This document shows, piece by piece, positions 27,414-35,003 of a DNA stretch of 59,637 bases (within the stretch, counting starts at the first letter, position 1; every line of letters starts with the position of its first letter). The position numbers and the translations under genes were made by a program. The DNA is from Paraburkholderia elongata (GTDB lineage: Bacteria > Pseudomonadota > Gammaproteobacteria > Burkholderiales > Burkholderiaceae): the NCBI RefSeq assembly GCF_013177735.1, contig NZ_WOEZ01000161.1:1-59637 (forward strand), written 5' to 3'. The notes below the pieces were generated by a model. The model worked only from the letters and a program-made list of their open reading frames with translations. It did not search any database and was not told where the DNA came from.

Positions 27414-29125
27414 CTAAACACCTGCACAACGAAGCGCGCGGCTATCAGCCTGAGCGTGGGAAAGGCGTGCCGCAGCAGCAACAGTCGGGGCATGCCGAGG
27501 CGAAGGCGGACGATACGGGAGCCGCCGCAGCCGGAGCAGTCGACACCGCTGCAGCACGGGGACACACCGGAACGCCCACTGAGGGGCAAAGGGAAGTCCG
27601 TATGAACGTAGCCGATAGACGGCCTTTGCCGTGCCCGTCCGACTGGACCTTCGAATTGATCGAAGAGTACGACTCGCATATTGCCCTTGTTGCAGAGCAA
27701 TATGAACTCGACGTATATCCGATCCAGCTCGAACTCATCAGCGCCGAACAGATGATGGATGCTTACGCATCCGTCGGCATGCCGGTGAACTACCGTCACT
27801 GGTCGTTCGGCAAGCACTTTCTTTCCACTGAAAAAAGCTACCGCCGCGGGCAGATGGGGCTGGCGTACGAAATCGTCATCAATTCGAACCCTTGCATTGC
27901 GTACCTGATGGAAGAGAACACGATGACGATGCAGGCGCTCGTCATCGCGCATGCGGCCTACGGGCACAACTCGTTCTTCAAGGGCAACTATCTGTTCAAG
28001 CTGTGGACGGATGCGCACGCGATCATCGACTACCTCGTCTACGCGAAGAATTACATCGCGGAGTGCGAGGAGCGCTTCGGGCTCGACCGGGTGGAGGAAC
28101 TTCTCGACTCGTGTCACGCGTTGATGAACTACGGCGTGGACCGTTACAAACGTCCGCAGAAACTGTCGCTGGAAAAGGAGTTTGCGGCGCGCCGCGAACG
28201 TGAGGCATATCTGCAATCGCAGGTGAACGAACTGTGGCGCACCTTGCCGACCCGGCATACACCGTTGCCGGAGGAAATCGAGGGGCGTTATCCGCCGGAG
28301 CCGCAGGAAAACCTGCTGTATTTCGCGGAGAAGAACGCACCGCTGCTCGAACCGTGGGAGCGGGAAGTGATCCGCATCGTGCGCAAGGTCGGGCAGTATT
28401 TCTATCCGCAGCGGCAAACCCAGGTCATGAACGAAGGCTGGGCTACGTTCTGGCACTACACCTTGCTCAACACGATGTACGCCCAGGGCAAGCTGGAAGA
28501 CGGCTTCATGATGGAGTTTCTCCATTCGCACAGCAATGTGGTCTACCAGCCGCCGGTCACGAAGCCTTACTACAGCGGCATCAACCCGTACGCGCTCGGT
28601 TTTTCGATGATGAGCGATATCCGCCGGATCTGCGAAGCGCCGACGGAGGAAGATCGCAAGTGGTTCCCCGAACTGGCCGGCAGTCCGTGGCTACCGGCGA
28701 TGCACTATGCGATGCGCAACTTCAAGGACGAGAGTTTCGTCGCGCAGTATCTGTCGCCGCATCTGATCCGCGAGATGCGTCTATTCTCGGTGCTCGATGA
28801 CGACATGCGCGATGCACTCGAAGTGTCCGCGATTCATGACGACAGCGGGTATCAATACGTGCGTCAGGCGTTGTCGCGGCAGTACGACATGCATCATCGG
28901 GAGCCGAATATTCAGGTGTGGGCGGTGAATACGCGCGGCGACCGGAGTCTGACGCTGCGGCATTTCATGAGCGACAACCGGCATCTGTCCAACGATAGCG
29001 ATGAAGTGCTCAAGCACATGGCGCGCTTGTGGCAGTTCGACGTCTACCTGGAGAGCGTCGATGAGAATGGCACGGTGAGGAAGCGGTATGAGTGTAAGTA
29101 TGTGCCGCCGGCGGTGAGGGTTTGA
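27410..29125 (+). CDS. spoVR: SpoVR family protein
   Basis: A 571-residue SpoVR/YcgB protein. The conserved core begins about residue 65 (MNVADRRPLPCPSDWTFELIEEY) and runs to the end, with typical blocks NEGWATFWHY and NPYALGF. Residues 1-64 are a Gln/Ala/Gly/Glu-rich extension. Two starts are possible: ATG 27410, which overlaps the yeaH stop (ATGA) and implies coupling, or ATG 27602, which would give the usual ~507 residues and has AAAGGGAAG upstream. I keep the first because of the overlap. It completes the stress trio with prkA and yeaH. Confidence 0.92.
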   Translation: MTKHLHNEARGYQPERGKGVPQQQQSGHAEAKADDTGAAAAGAVDTAAARGHTGTPTEGQREVRMNVADRRPLPCPSDWTFELIEEYDSHIALVAEQYELDVYPIQLELISAEQMMDAYASVGMPVNYRHWSFGKHFLSTEKSYRRGQMGLAYEIVINSNPCIAYLMEENTMTMQALVIAHAAYGHNSFFKGNYLFKLWTDAHAIIDYLVYAKNYIAECEERFGLDRVEELLDSCHALMNYGVDRYKRPQKLSLEKEFAARREREAYLQSQVNELWRTLPTRHTPLPEEIEGRYPPEPQENLLYFAEKNAPLLEPWEREVIRIVRKVGQYFYPQRQTQVMNEGWATFWHYTLLNTMYAQGKLEDGFMMEFLHSHSNVVYQPPVTKPYYSGINPYALGFSMMSDIRRICEAPTEEDRKWFPELAGSPWLPAMHYAMRNFKDESFVAQYLSPHLIREMRLFSVLDDDMRDALEVSAIHDDSGYQYVRQALSRQYDMHHREPNIQVWAVNTRGDRSLTLRHFMSDNRHLSNDSDEVLKHMARLWQFDVYLESVDENGTVRKRYECKYVPPAVRV

Positions 29126-29173
29126 ATTCGCTCGACCTTGTCATGCGGAAGGCTGCGTTTTTGAGTTGTCCGG

Positions 29174-29206
29174 AACCCCTGTTTGTCTGTGACGAACAGG
29201 GGTTTC
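29174..29206 (+). terminator. Terminator of the prkA-yeaH-spoVR operon
   Basis: Perfect 10-bp stem AACCCCTGTT / AACAGGGGTT with an 11-nt loop, followed by TCTGTC, 48 bp after the spoVR stop. The T run is weak. Confidence 0.7.
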
Positions 29207-29243
29207 TGTCATTCGACGCCTGGCCGGTCGCACGGCACCCGCC

Positions 29244-29317
29244 TTTCAGTAATTTATGAGAAAGTACTGAAAAAACGCAAGTTCATTTTTTCAGTAAAAT
29301 ATAAAAAACTACTGAAA
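29244..29317 (+). promoter_or_regulatory. Double dyad TTTCAGTA-N13-TACTGAAA in front of the nucleotidyltransferase-fold gene
   Basis: Two copies of the same 29-bp dyad (29244-29272 and 29289-29317), each TTTCAGTA, 13 bp, TACTGAAA, with 45 bp between repeat centres. The spacers are both A/T-rich. The second contains TATAAA (29300-29305), a plausible -10 element, and its right arm ends 6 bp before the ATG at 29324, where a Shine-Dalgarno sequence is otherwise missing. The layout fits a cooperative operator that would cover promoter and start. The segment is far more AT-rich than the rest of the window. Confidence 0.65.
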
Positions 29318-29323
29318 AATTCC

Positions 29324-30376
29324 ATGCCGCCTTTTCTTCTCTACGAGCAGCAAGAACAAGCCTACTGCTCCCAGTTCGCCAACATCGAACAGGCAGCCGC
29401 CACTCAGGACAAGGTCCTGATGGGAGCGCCCGGAACGGTGATCGAGCACAAACGGGGTGGGGCCGTCTACTACGCCCGTCAGTACATGGGGCCGGAAGGC
29501 AAGAAGCAGGAGGAGAGCCTTGGCGGTCCAAAGGGTGATCCAGAAGTGGACCGCAGTGTCGAGGAGGTGCGGCACCGCATCGACCTGAGCAAGGATCTCA
29601 TTTCGCGCATCCGGGACCTCAGCAAGCTGGGCTTTCAGCTGGCGGACAACAAAACCTACGCTACGGTCGGCGTTCTTTACAATTACGGCCTTTTCGAGGC
29701 CGGGGCAGTGTTGGTTGGCTCGCACGCTTACGCCGTGATTCTCAACTCGCTCGGCATCAAGGCCATCTCATACGAGACCGAGGATATCGATATCGCGCGC
29801 CGGCATCAGCTCGCACTCGTCAACCTTCCCGAAGGCGGACTGCTCGCGATGCTCAAGGAGACCGGCATCAACTTCGTGCCGGTCCCTTCGATGAAACGCG
29901 GTGAGGCGTCCACCTCGTTTACGGAGGCAGGAAAGTCACGCTTTCACGTCGATTTGCTGGTTCCCTCGAATGACGACTCGTTTCCCACCGTGCCGGTGGC
30001 CGAGCTCAATGCGCATGCCACGGGCATGCCGTATCTTGCTTACCTGCTAGGCCGGTCTCAGACCGGCACGCTCGTGTCACGGCATGGTGCCGTGCCCGTA
30101 CGCGTACCTGACGCCGCCCGCTTTGCAATCCACAAACTGCTCGTGTCGCGCCTGCGAACGAACACGCTCGTCAAGTCACAAAAGGACGTGCAGCAGGCGT
30201 CGGTATTGCTGGCCATGCTTGGCGAACATCGCACCGGCGACATCGAAGACGCCTGCGCCGACCTTCCGCGATCGGCGCGCGCACTCGTGCGCCGCACCTT
30301 GCCTGAGGTCGAAGCGCTGATGCGCGATGCTCACGAAGCCGGACTCGAGGAGCTCGCAACGAACCTCGCGGCATAG
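29324..30376 (+). CDS. GSU2403-type nucleotidyltransferase-fold protein
   Basis: A 350-residue protein. The N-terminal ~75 residues contain a beta-rich segment (GGAVYYARQYMGPEGKKQEESLGG). The middle has a minimal nucleotidyltransferase core: GSHAY at 132-136 and, after a strand, ETEDID with Asp154 and Asp156, the expected metal-binding pair. The C-terminal half is helical (KDVQQASVLLAML). This matches the family named after Geobacter GSU2403, whose function is not known. ATG 29324 is chosen over longer open frame because the extra sequence is the AT-rich operator. It stands alone, and the promoter suggests its own regulation. Confidence 0.7.
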   Translation: MPPFLLYEQQEQAYCSQFANIEQAAATQDKVLMGAPGTVIEHKRGGAVYYARQYMGPEGKKQEESLGGPKGDPEVDRSVEEVRHRIDLSKDLISRIRDLSKLGFQLADNKTYATVGVLYNYGLFEAGAVLVGSHAYAVILNSLGIKAISYETEDIDIARRHQLALVNLPEGGLLAMLKETGINFVPVPSMKRGEASTSFTEAGKSRFHVDLLVPSNDDSFPTVPVAELNAHATGMPYLAYLLGRSQTGTLVSRHGAVPVRVPDAARFAIHKLLVSRLRTNTLVKSQKDVQQASVLLAMLGEHRTGDIEDACADLPRSARALVRRTLPEVEALMRDAHEAGLEELATNLAA

Positions 30377-30523
30377 TCCCCTAACAAACCCCCATCTTTC
30401 CCTTGCAATTCTGTAAAATTCGCGCACGCGCGCTATAGGTGCCACTGCGGCACCTCGATGCGCGTGTTGTGAAGGCGGCGCCACGACCGCTACCTCCGTT
30501 TAAAGACAAGGAAAGACAACAGC

Positions 30524-31837
30524 ATGACCGACCTAACCGACCAAACCGTGGCCAGGGCTTACGACGCACACGACACCCGGCGCCGCATCTTCGCGATCGT
30601 TGGCGCTTCATCGGGCAATCTAGTCGAGTGGTTCGACTTCTACGTGTATTCGTTCTGCGCGCTATATTTCGCGCCGGCCTTCTTCCCGAACGGCAACACC
30701 ACCACGCAGTTGCTCAACACCGCCGGCGTCTTCGCGGCGGGCTTCCTGATGCGCCCGATCGGCGGCTGGTTCTTCGGCCGGCTCGCCGACAAGCACGGTC
30801 GCAAGACCGCGATGATGGTGTCGGTGTTCATGATGTGCGGCGGCTCGCTCGTGATCGCGGTGCTTCCCACGTATGCGCAGATCGGCGCCTTGGCGCCGGC
30901 GCTGCTGCTGGTCGCGCGCCTGTTCCAGGGCTTGTCGGTGGGCGGTGAGTACGGCACCAGCGCCACCTATATGAGTGAAGTCGCGCTGAAGGGCCGCCGC
31001 GGCTTCTTCGCGTCGTTCCAGTACGTCACGCTGATTGGCGGCCAGTTGTGCGCGCTGCTGGTGCTGGTGGTTCTGCAACAAACCCTCTCCACCGAAGAAC
31101 TGAAAGCGTGGGGTTGGCGCGTGCCATTCGTGATCGGTGCATTGGCGGCGCTGGTCGCGCTGTATCTGCGTAAATCGCTTGAAGAAACGACCACGGCTGC
31201 AACGCGTCAACGTAAGGAAGCCGGCACGCTGCGCGGCTTGTGGCTGCACAAGGGCGCATTCGCGACGGTGCTCGGCTTCACGGCCGGCGGCTCGCTGATT
31301 TTCTACACGTTCACCACGTACATGCAGAAGTACCTGGTCAACACAGCCGGTATGCACGCCAAGACGGCGAGCAACGTGATGACCGCGGCGCTGTTTGTCT
31401 ACATGGTGATGCAGCCGGCGTTCGGCGCCTTGTCGGATCGTATCGGCCGCCGTCGTTCGATGCTGTTCTTCGGCTTCTTCGCGACCATTGGCACCGTGCC
31501 ACTGCTGCATGCCTTGAAAGACGTGACGAGCCCGTATGCGGCCTTCGGCCTCGTGGTCGTGGCGCTGGCGATCGTCAGCTTCTATACGTCCATCAGCGGC
31601 CTGATCAAGGCCGAAATGTTCCCGCCGGAAGTGCGCGCGCTCGGCGTGGGTCTGTCGTATGCGGTGGCCAATGCGATCTTCGGCGGCTCGGCGGAATACG
31701 TCGCGCTGTGGCTGAAATCGGTGGGCAACGAGTCGATGTTCTATTGGTATGTCACCGTGCTGTGCGCGATCGCCGGCATCGTGTCGCTGCGCATGCGCGA
31801 TCCTTCGAAAGAAGGGTATCTGCGTCTCGAGCCTTGA
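30524..31837 (+). CDS. kgtP: MFS dicarboxylate permease of the metabolite:H+ symporter type (KgtP-like)
   Basis: A 437-residue 12-segment transporter. The signature NLVEWFDFYVYSF, GRLADKHGRKTAM and QGLSVGGEYGTSATYMSE are those of the MHS family that includes the alpha-ketoglutarate permease KgtP and ShiA/ProP. The length matches KgtP (432 in E. coli). The leader holds a small hairpin GGTGCC / GGCACC (30438-30454). The substrate is probably 2-oxoglutarate or a related acid; sequence reading alone cannot settle it. Confidence 0.82.
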   Translation: MTDLTDQTVARAYDAHDTRRRIFAIVGASSGNLVEWFDFYVYSFCALYFAPAFFPNGNTTTQLLNTAGVFAAGFLMRPIGGWFFGRLADKHGRKTAMMVSVFMMCGGSLVIAVLPTYAQIGALAPALLLVARLFQGLSVGGEYGTSATYMSEVALKGRRGFFASFQYVTLIGGQLCALLVLVVLQQTLSTEELKAWGWRVPFVIGALAALVALYLRKSLEETTTAATRQRKEAGTLRGLWLHKGAFATVLGFTAGGSLIFYTFTTYMQKYLVNTAGMHAKTASNVMTAALFVYMVMQPAFGALSDRIGRRRSMLFFGFFATIGTVPLLHALKDVTSPYAAFGLVVVALAIVSFYTSISGLIKAEMFPPEVRALGVGLSYAVANAIFGGSAEYVALWLKSVGNESMFYWYVTVLCAIAGIVSLRMRDPSKEGYLRLEP

Positions 31838-31881
31838 GCGTGATCGATACGCTCGAACAGCACGCATGAGCGCTGCTTGAG

Positions 31882-31917
31882 AACGGCGGCCAAGGGCAAC
31901 CCGGCCGCCGTTTTTTT
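31882..31917 (+). terminator. Rho-independent terminator of kgtP
   Basis: Perfect 10-bp stem AACGGCGGCC / GGCCGCCGTT with an 11-nt loop and a run of seven T, 45 bp past the stop. Confidence 0.95.
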
Positions 31918-31924
31918 ATCCTGT

Positions 31925-31969
31925 CGGCAAGCACGGCAAGCACGGCAAGCACGGCAAGCACGGCAAGCA
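31925..31969. repeat. 9-bp tandem repeat, 5 exact units
   Basis: CGGCAAGCA repeated five times without error, then a degenerate sixth (CGGCGCGCA). It lies between the kgtP terminator and the stop of the small minus-strand gene at 31980, so it falls in the 3' end of that transcript. Perfect identity suggests recent slippage. Confidence 0.92.
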
Positions 31970-31979
31970 CGGCGCGCAC

Positions 31980-32201
31980 TCAAGCCACTACGATCTCCGT
32001 TCCCAGCACATGCAGCAGATCGCGCAGCGCCTCTGCTTGCGCCATCTTCGCATCGCTGCGCAAATGAATCTGCACGGCTCGCCCCGCGATTCCATCGACG
32101 GGATGCGCAAGCCACAACTCCACTGCAAGCCCCAATCCTTCCGGCTGATTGACGACGACTGGCTCGATCACACGCGGCTTGAAACAGGCACTGTCGGACA
32201 T
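31980..32201 (-). CDS. Small hypothetical protein, 73 residues
   Basis: A short soluble protein with no signal peptide or membrane segment and no domain I recognise. It is supported by the ATG at 32201 with GAGGTG 7 bp upstream on its strand and by coding-like third-position GC. The C-terminal half (AKMAQAEALRDLLHVLGTEIVVA) is predicted helix-strand. It converges on kgtP, with a 9-bp tandem repeat just past its stop. Confidence 0.55.
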   Translation of the reverse strand: MSDSACFKPRVIEPVVVNQPEGLGLAVELWLAHPVDGIAGRAVQIHLRSDAKMAQAEALRDLLHVLGTEIVVA

Positions 32202-32492
32202 GGCGAATCACCTCGGGGCTGATGACGGTTCGAGGTCCATCCTAATCAGCCGCACGCGCAAGACCAAGCGACAAATACGCGTTTGCTAATGAGCGGATGC
32301 TTAGCAGAAAACGCGCTTATTACAGGAGCATTTCTTGGTTCGGACCGCGTGGCGTCGCTGCTAATGTGACGCCCATGCGTGGCCATCAGTTGCACTTCGC
32401 GCTCGCGACAGATTTGCGATGGATATCGCCAACACGCATCCGTTTCTGAAACATCGCATACGCATTGCACACAAACAAAGAGATCCATAAAA

Positions 32493-33314
32493 ATGAAATC
32501 GAAAATACTCGCCGCCTGGTTAATGACAATGACGGGACTGACAATGACGGTATCGGGGCTCGCCCACGCCGACCGTCTCGACGACATCAGGAAGGCAGGC
32601 GTATTGCGCGTCGCGACCTTCGACAGCAATCCGCCGTTCGGTTACGTCGACGCAACAAGCAACCACATCGTCGGTCTCGACGTCGACTACGCGAAGGCGC
32701 TTGCCGACAAGCTCGGCGTAAAGCTCGAACTGCAGCCGACCAATCCGGCCAACCGCATTCCGTTCCTCACGTCGAAGAAAGTAGACCTGGTGCTCGCCAA
32801 CTTCACGATTACCGACGAGCGCGCCAAACAGGTCGATTTCAGCATTCCGTATTTCTCGTCGGGCCAGCAGTTTCTGGCGAAGAAGGGTGTGCTGAAGTCG
32901 GCGGATCAGATCAACAGCTTGCGGGTGGGCGCCGACAAAGGCACCACCAACGAGATCACGCTGCGCGAGAAATTCCCGCAAGCCACGATCGTCGCGTATG
33001 ACGACACGCCGTTCGCATTTGCGGCTTTGCGCGCGGGCAACGTGCAGGCGATCACGCAGGACGGTCCGAAGCTGGTCGGCCTGCTCGCCAACGTGCCGGA
33101 CAAGCAGAACTACGAGATTCCGGCGTTCACGATTTCGAACGACTACATGGGCGTCGGAATCCCGAAGGGCGAGACGCGCCTCGTCGGCTTTGTGAACGAT
33201 ACGCTGAAGGGACTGGAAGCCGACGGCTCGGCCGCGAAGATTTACAACCGCTGGTTCGGTCCGCAAACGAAGACGCCGCTCGCGCGCATCTTCAAGATCG
33301 GCGACAGGACCTGA
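32493..33314 (+). CDS. Amino-acid ABC transporter substrate-binding protein
   Basis: A 273-residue periplasmic binding protein (SBP_bac_3). Residues 1-27 form a signal peptide ending AHA. The mature start DRLDDIRKAGVLRVATFDSNPPFGYVD and the block VDLVLANFTITDERAKQVDFSIPYF are typical of glutamate/aspartate-type polar amino-acid binders. The ATG at 32493 is used; the frame is open for 38 more codons upstream without meaning. Two permease genes follow, but no ATPase gene. Confidence 0.88.
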   Translation: MKSKILAAWLMTMTGLTMTVSGLAHADRLDDIRKAGVLRVATFDSNPPFGYVDATSNHIVGLDVDYAKALADKLGVKLELQPTNPANRIPFLTSKKVDLVLANFTITDERAKQVDFSIPYFSSGQQFLAKKGVLKSADQINSLRVGADKGTTNEITLREKFPQATIVAYDDTPFAFAALRAGNVQAITQDGPKLVGLLANVPDKQNYEIPAFTISNDYMGVGIPKGETRLVGFVNDTLKGLEADGSAAKIYNRWFGPQTKTPLARIFKIGDRT

Positions 33315-33380
33315 TCGCCGTGTCGCTGCAGCACCCAGGAATGAACGGGCACGTTGTCAACGTGCCCGACGGCGTTTTCG

Positions 33381-33426
33381 AAAGAAGCGGGTTTAAAGAA
33401 GCGGATTTAAAGAAGCAGGTTCAAAG
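33381..33426. repeat. 14-bp tandem repeat covering the ribosome-binding region of the next gene
   Basis: AAAGAAGCGGGTTT, AAAGAAGCGGATTT, AAAGAAGCAGGTTC and a final AAAG, which abuts the ATG at 33427. The only purine-rich element near that start is part of the repeat, so copy number could affect spacing or translation. Confidence 0.8.
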
Positions 33427-34152
33427 ATGCAAGCGTGGCTCGCTCCAAAGTATCTGATGTGGCTGTGGCAAGGCTTCGGTGTCACCGTCGGTCTTGCGTT
33501 GACGGCAGCGCTCGCGGCCACCTTGTTCGGCTTCGTGCTGGCGATCGCGCGTCATGCCCGGTACGGCGGGCTGCGTCGTGCAACGGCCACGTATGTGCTT
33601 GTGTTTCGCAACACGCCGTTGCTGGTGCAACTGTTCTTCTGGTACTTCGGCGCGGCCACGCTGATGCCTGACGCATTGATGCAATGGCTGAACACGCCGC
33701 ATAGCGTGCACATCGGCGCGTACGCGTTGCGCTGGCCGTCGTTCGAATTTGTCGCCGGGTGGGTTGGGCTCGTGTGTTATACGGCAGCCTTCATCGCAGA
33801 GGAGTTCCAGGCGGGTTTGCGCGGCGTGCCGGTTGGTCAGCATGCTGCGGCCTCGGCCTTGGGGCTCACGCCATTGCAGGCGTTCCGTTACGTTGTTTTG
33901 CCGCAAGCCGTGCGCATTTCGCTGCCGCCGCTCTTCGGCCAATACATGAACCTCGTGAAAAACTCATCGCTGACCATGGCGATCGGTCTTGCAGAACTGT
34001 CGTACGCGTCGCGTCAGGTCGAGACGGAGACCTTTAAAACTTTCGAGGCATTCGGTGTGGCAACCGTGTTGTATATCGCTGCCGTCGCGTTGATCGAAGC
34101 CGTCGCGCATACGGTGGCGCATGCGCGCGACCGCTCATTCGCGAGGCGCTGA
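33427..34152 (+). CDS. Amino-acid ABC transporter permease (GltJ/HisM type)
   Basis: A 241-residue inner-membrane permease of the HisMQ family with about five membrane segments. RNTPLLVQLFFWYFG marks the N-terminal part. The EAA loop that docks the ATPase is present (EFQAGLRGVPVGQHAAASALGLTPLQAFRYVVLPQA). It lies 112 bp after the binding-protein gene and 2 bp before the second permease gene. Confidence 0.9.
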   Translation: MQAWLAPKYLMWLWQGFGVTVGLALTAALAATLFGFVLAIARHARYGGLRRATATYVLVFRNTPLLVQLFFWYFGAATLMPDALMQWLNTPHSVHIGAYALRWPSFEFVAGWVGLVCYTAAFIAEEFQAGLRGVPVGQHAAASALGLTPLQAFRYVVLPQAVRISLPPLFGQYMNLVKNSSLTMAIGLAELSYASRQVETETFKTFEAFGVATVLYIAAVALIEAVAHTVAHARDRSFARR

Positions 34153-34154
34153 GC

Positions 34155-34880
34155 ATGACGTGGTCGCTGTTCGCCAATAACCTGCCGTATCTGCTGGTCG
34201 GCGCATTTCCGCAAGGACCGCTCGGCGGCGCGGCGCTCACGCTGGTGCTTGCATTGTGTTCCGCGCTTGCTTCGGCGGTGCTCGGTGTCGCGGGTGGCAT
34301 TGCGCTGACGATGGCGGGGCGTATCGCCCGGATACCGTTGCTACTCGTGATTGGTTTCTTTCGCGCGATACCTGTGTTGATGCTGATCTTCTGGACATAT
34401 TTCCTGCTGCCTGTGGTCTTCCATATCGATGTGCCCGGGCTCGCGACGGTCGTCTGTGCCCTCTCGCTGATCGGCGGCGCGTATCTTGCGCACTCGGTGC
34501 ATGCGGGCATTCGAGCGGTCGGCGACGGTCAGTGGCAAGCCGGGCTCTCGCTCGGCCTTACGCGGATGCAAACGCTGCGCTATGTGTTGCTGCCTCAGGC
34601 GATGCGCATCATGGCGCCGTCGTTCGTGAATCAATGGGTGTCGCTGGTGAAGGACACCTCGCTCGCGTATATCGTCGGCGTCGGCGAGTTGTCGTTCGTC
34701 GCGACGCAGGTCAGCAATCGGCTGATGGTGTATCCCGCGCAGATCTTTTTGTTCGCCGGCTTCATCTATCTTGTGCTGTGCACGGCGCTTGATCGTGTCG
34801 CCAGTTATGCGCTGACGCGGCGCAAACGCATCGTACGACCGCTCGCACCGGCCGCCGCCCATGCATTGTCTGGCGACTAA
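34155..34880 (+). CDS. Amino-acid ABC transporter permease (GltK/HisQ type)
   Basis: A 241-residue HisMQ-type permease, the partner of the preceding gene. RAIPVLMLIFWTYF and the EAA loop (HAGIRAVGDGQWQAGLSLGLTRMQTLRYVLLPQAMR) are clear. Together the two form the heterodimeric channel. The expected ATP-binding gene (GltL type) does not follow; the next gene is on the other strand. The TAA stop lies inside the first unit of an 8-bp repeat. Confidence 0.9.
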   Translation: MTWSLFANNLPYLLVGAFPQGPLGGAALTLVLALCSALASAVLGVAGGIALTMAGRIARIPLLLVIGFFRAIPVLMLIFWTYFLLPVVFHIDVPGLATVVCALSLIGGAYLAHSVHAGIRAVGDGQWQAGLSLGLTRMQTLRYVLLPQAMRIMAPSFVNQWVSLVKDTSLAYIVGVGELSFVATQVSNRLMVYPAQIFLFAGFIYLVLCTALDRVASYALTRRKRIVRPLAPAAAHALSGD

Positions 34881-34906
34881 CCGACTAACCGACTAACCGA
34901 CTAACC
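34875..34906. repeat. 8-bp tandem repeat, 4 exact units
   Basis: GACTAACC four times in a row; the first copy contains the stop codon of the permease gene. The remainder of the 123-bp gap shows nothing further. Confidence 0.85.
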
Positions 34907-35003
34907 AGCTAGCCTGAAAACCGCAGCGATGTTTGTCCACTGATCGTGCTCATGGAGCAAGCTGCGGCGCAGGAAGGGGCGGTCGAGTGCAGCTACGGCA
35001 GCG

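Noticed and set aside
29183..29323. Longer start (TTG at 29183) for the nucleotidyltransferase-fold gene
   Set aside because: It begins inside the upstream terminator, has no ribosome-binding site and would translate the AT-rich operator into Lys-rich sequence.
31925..31969. Short direct repeats considered as a CRISPR array
   Set aside because: Units are 9 bp and contiguous, with no spacers and no cas genes nearby.
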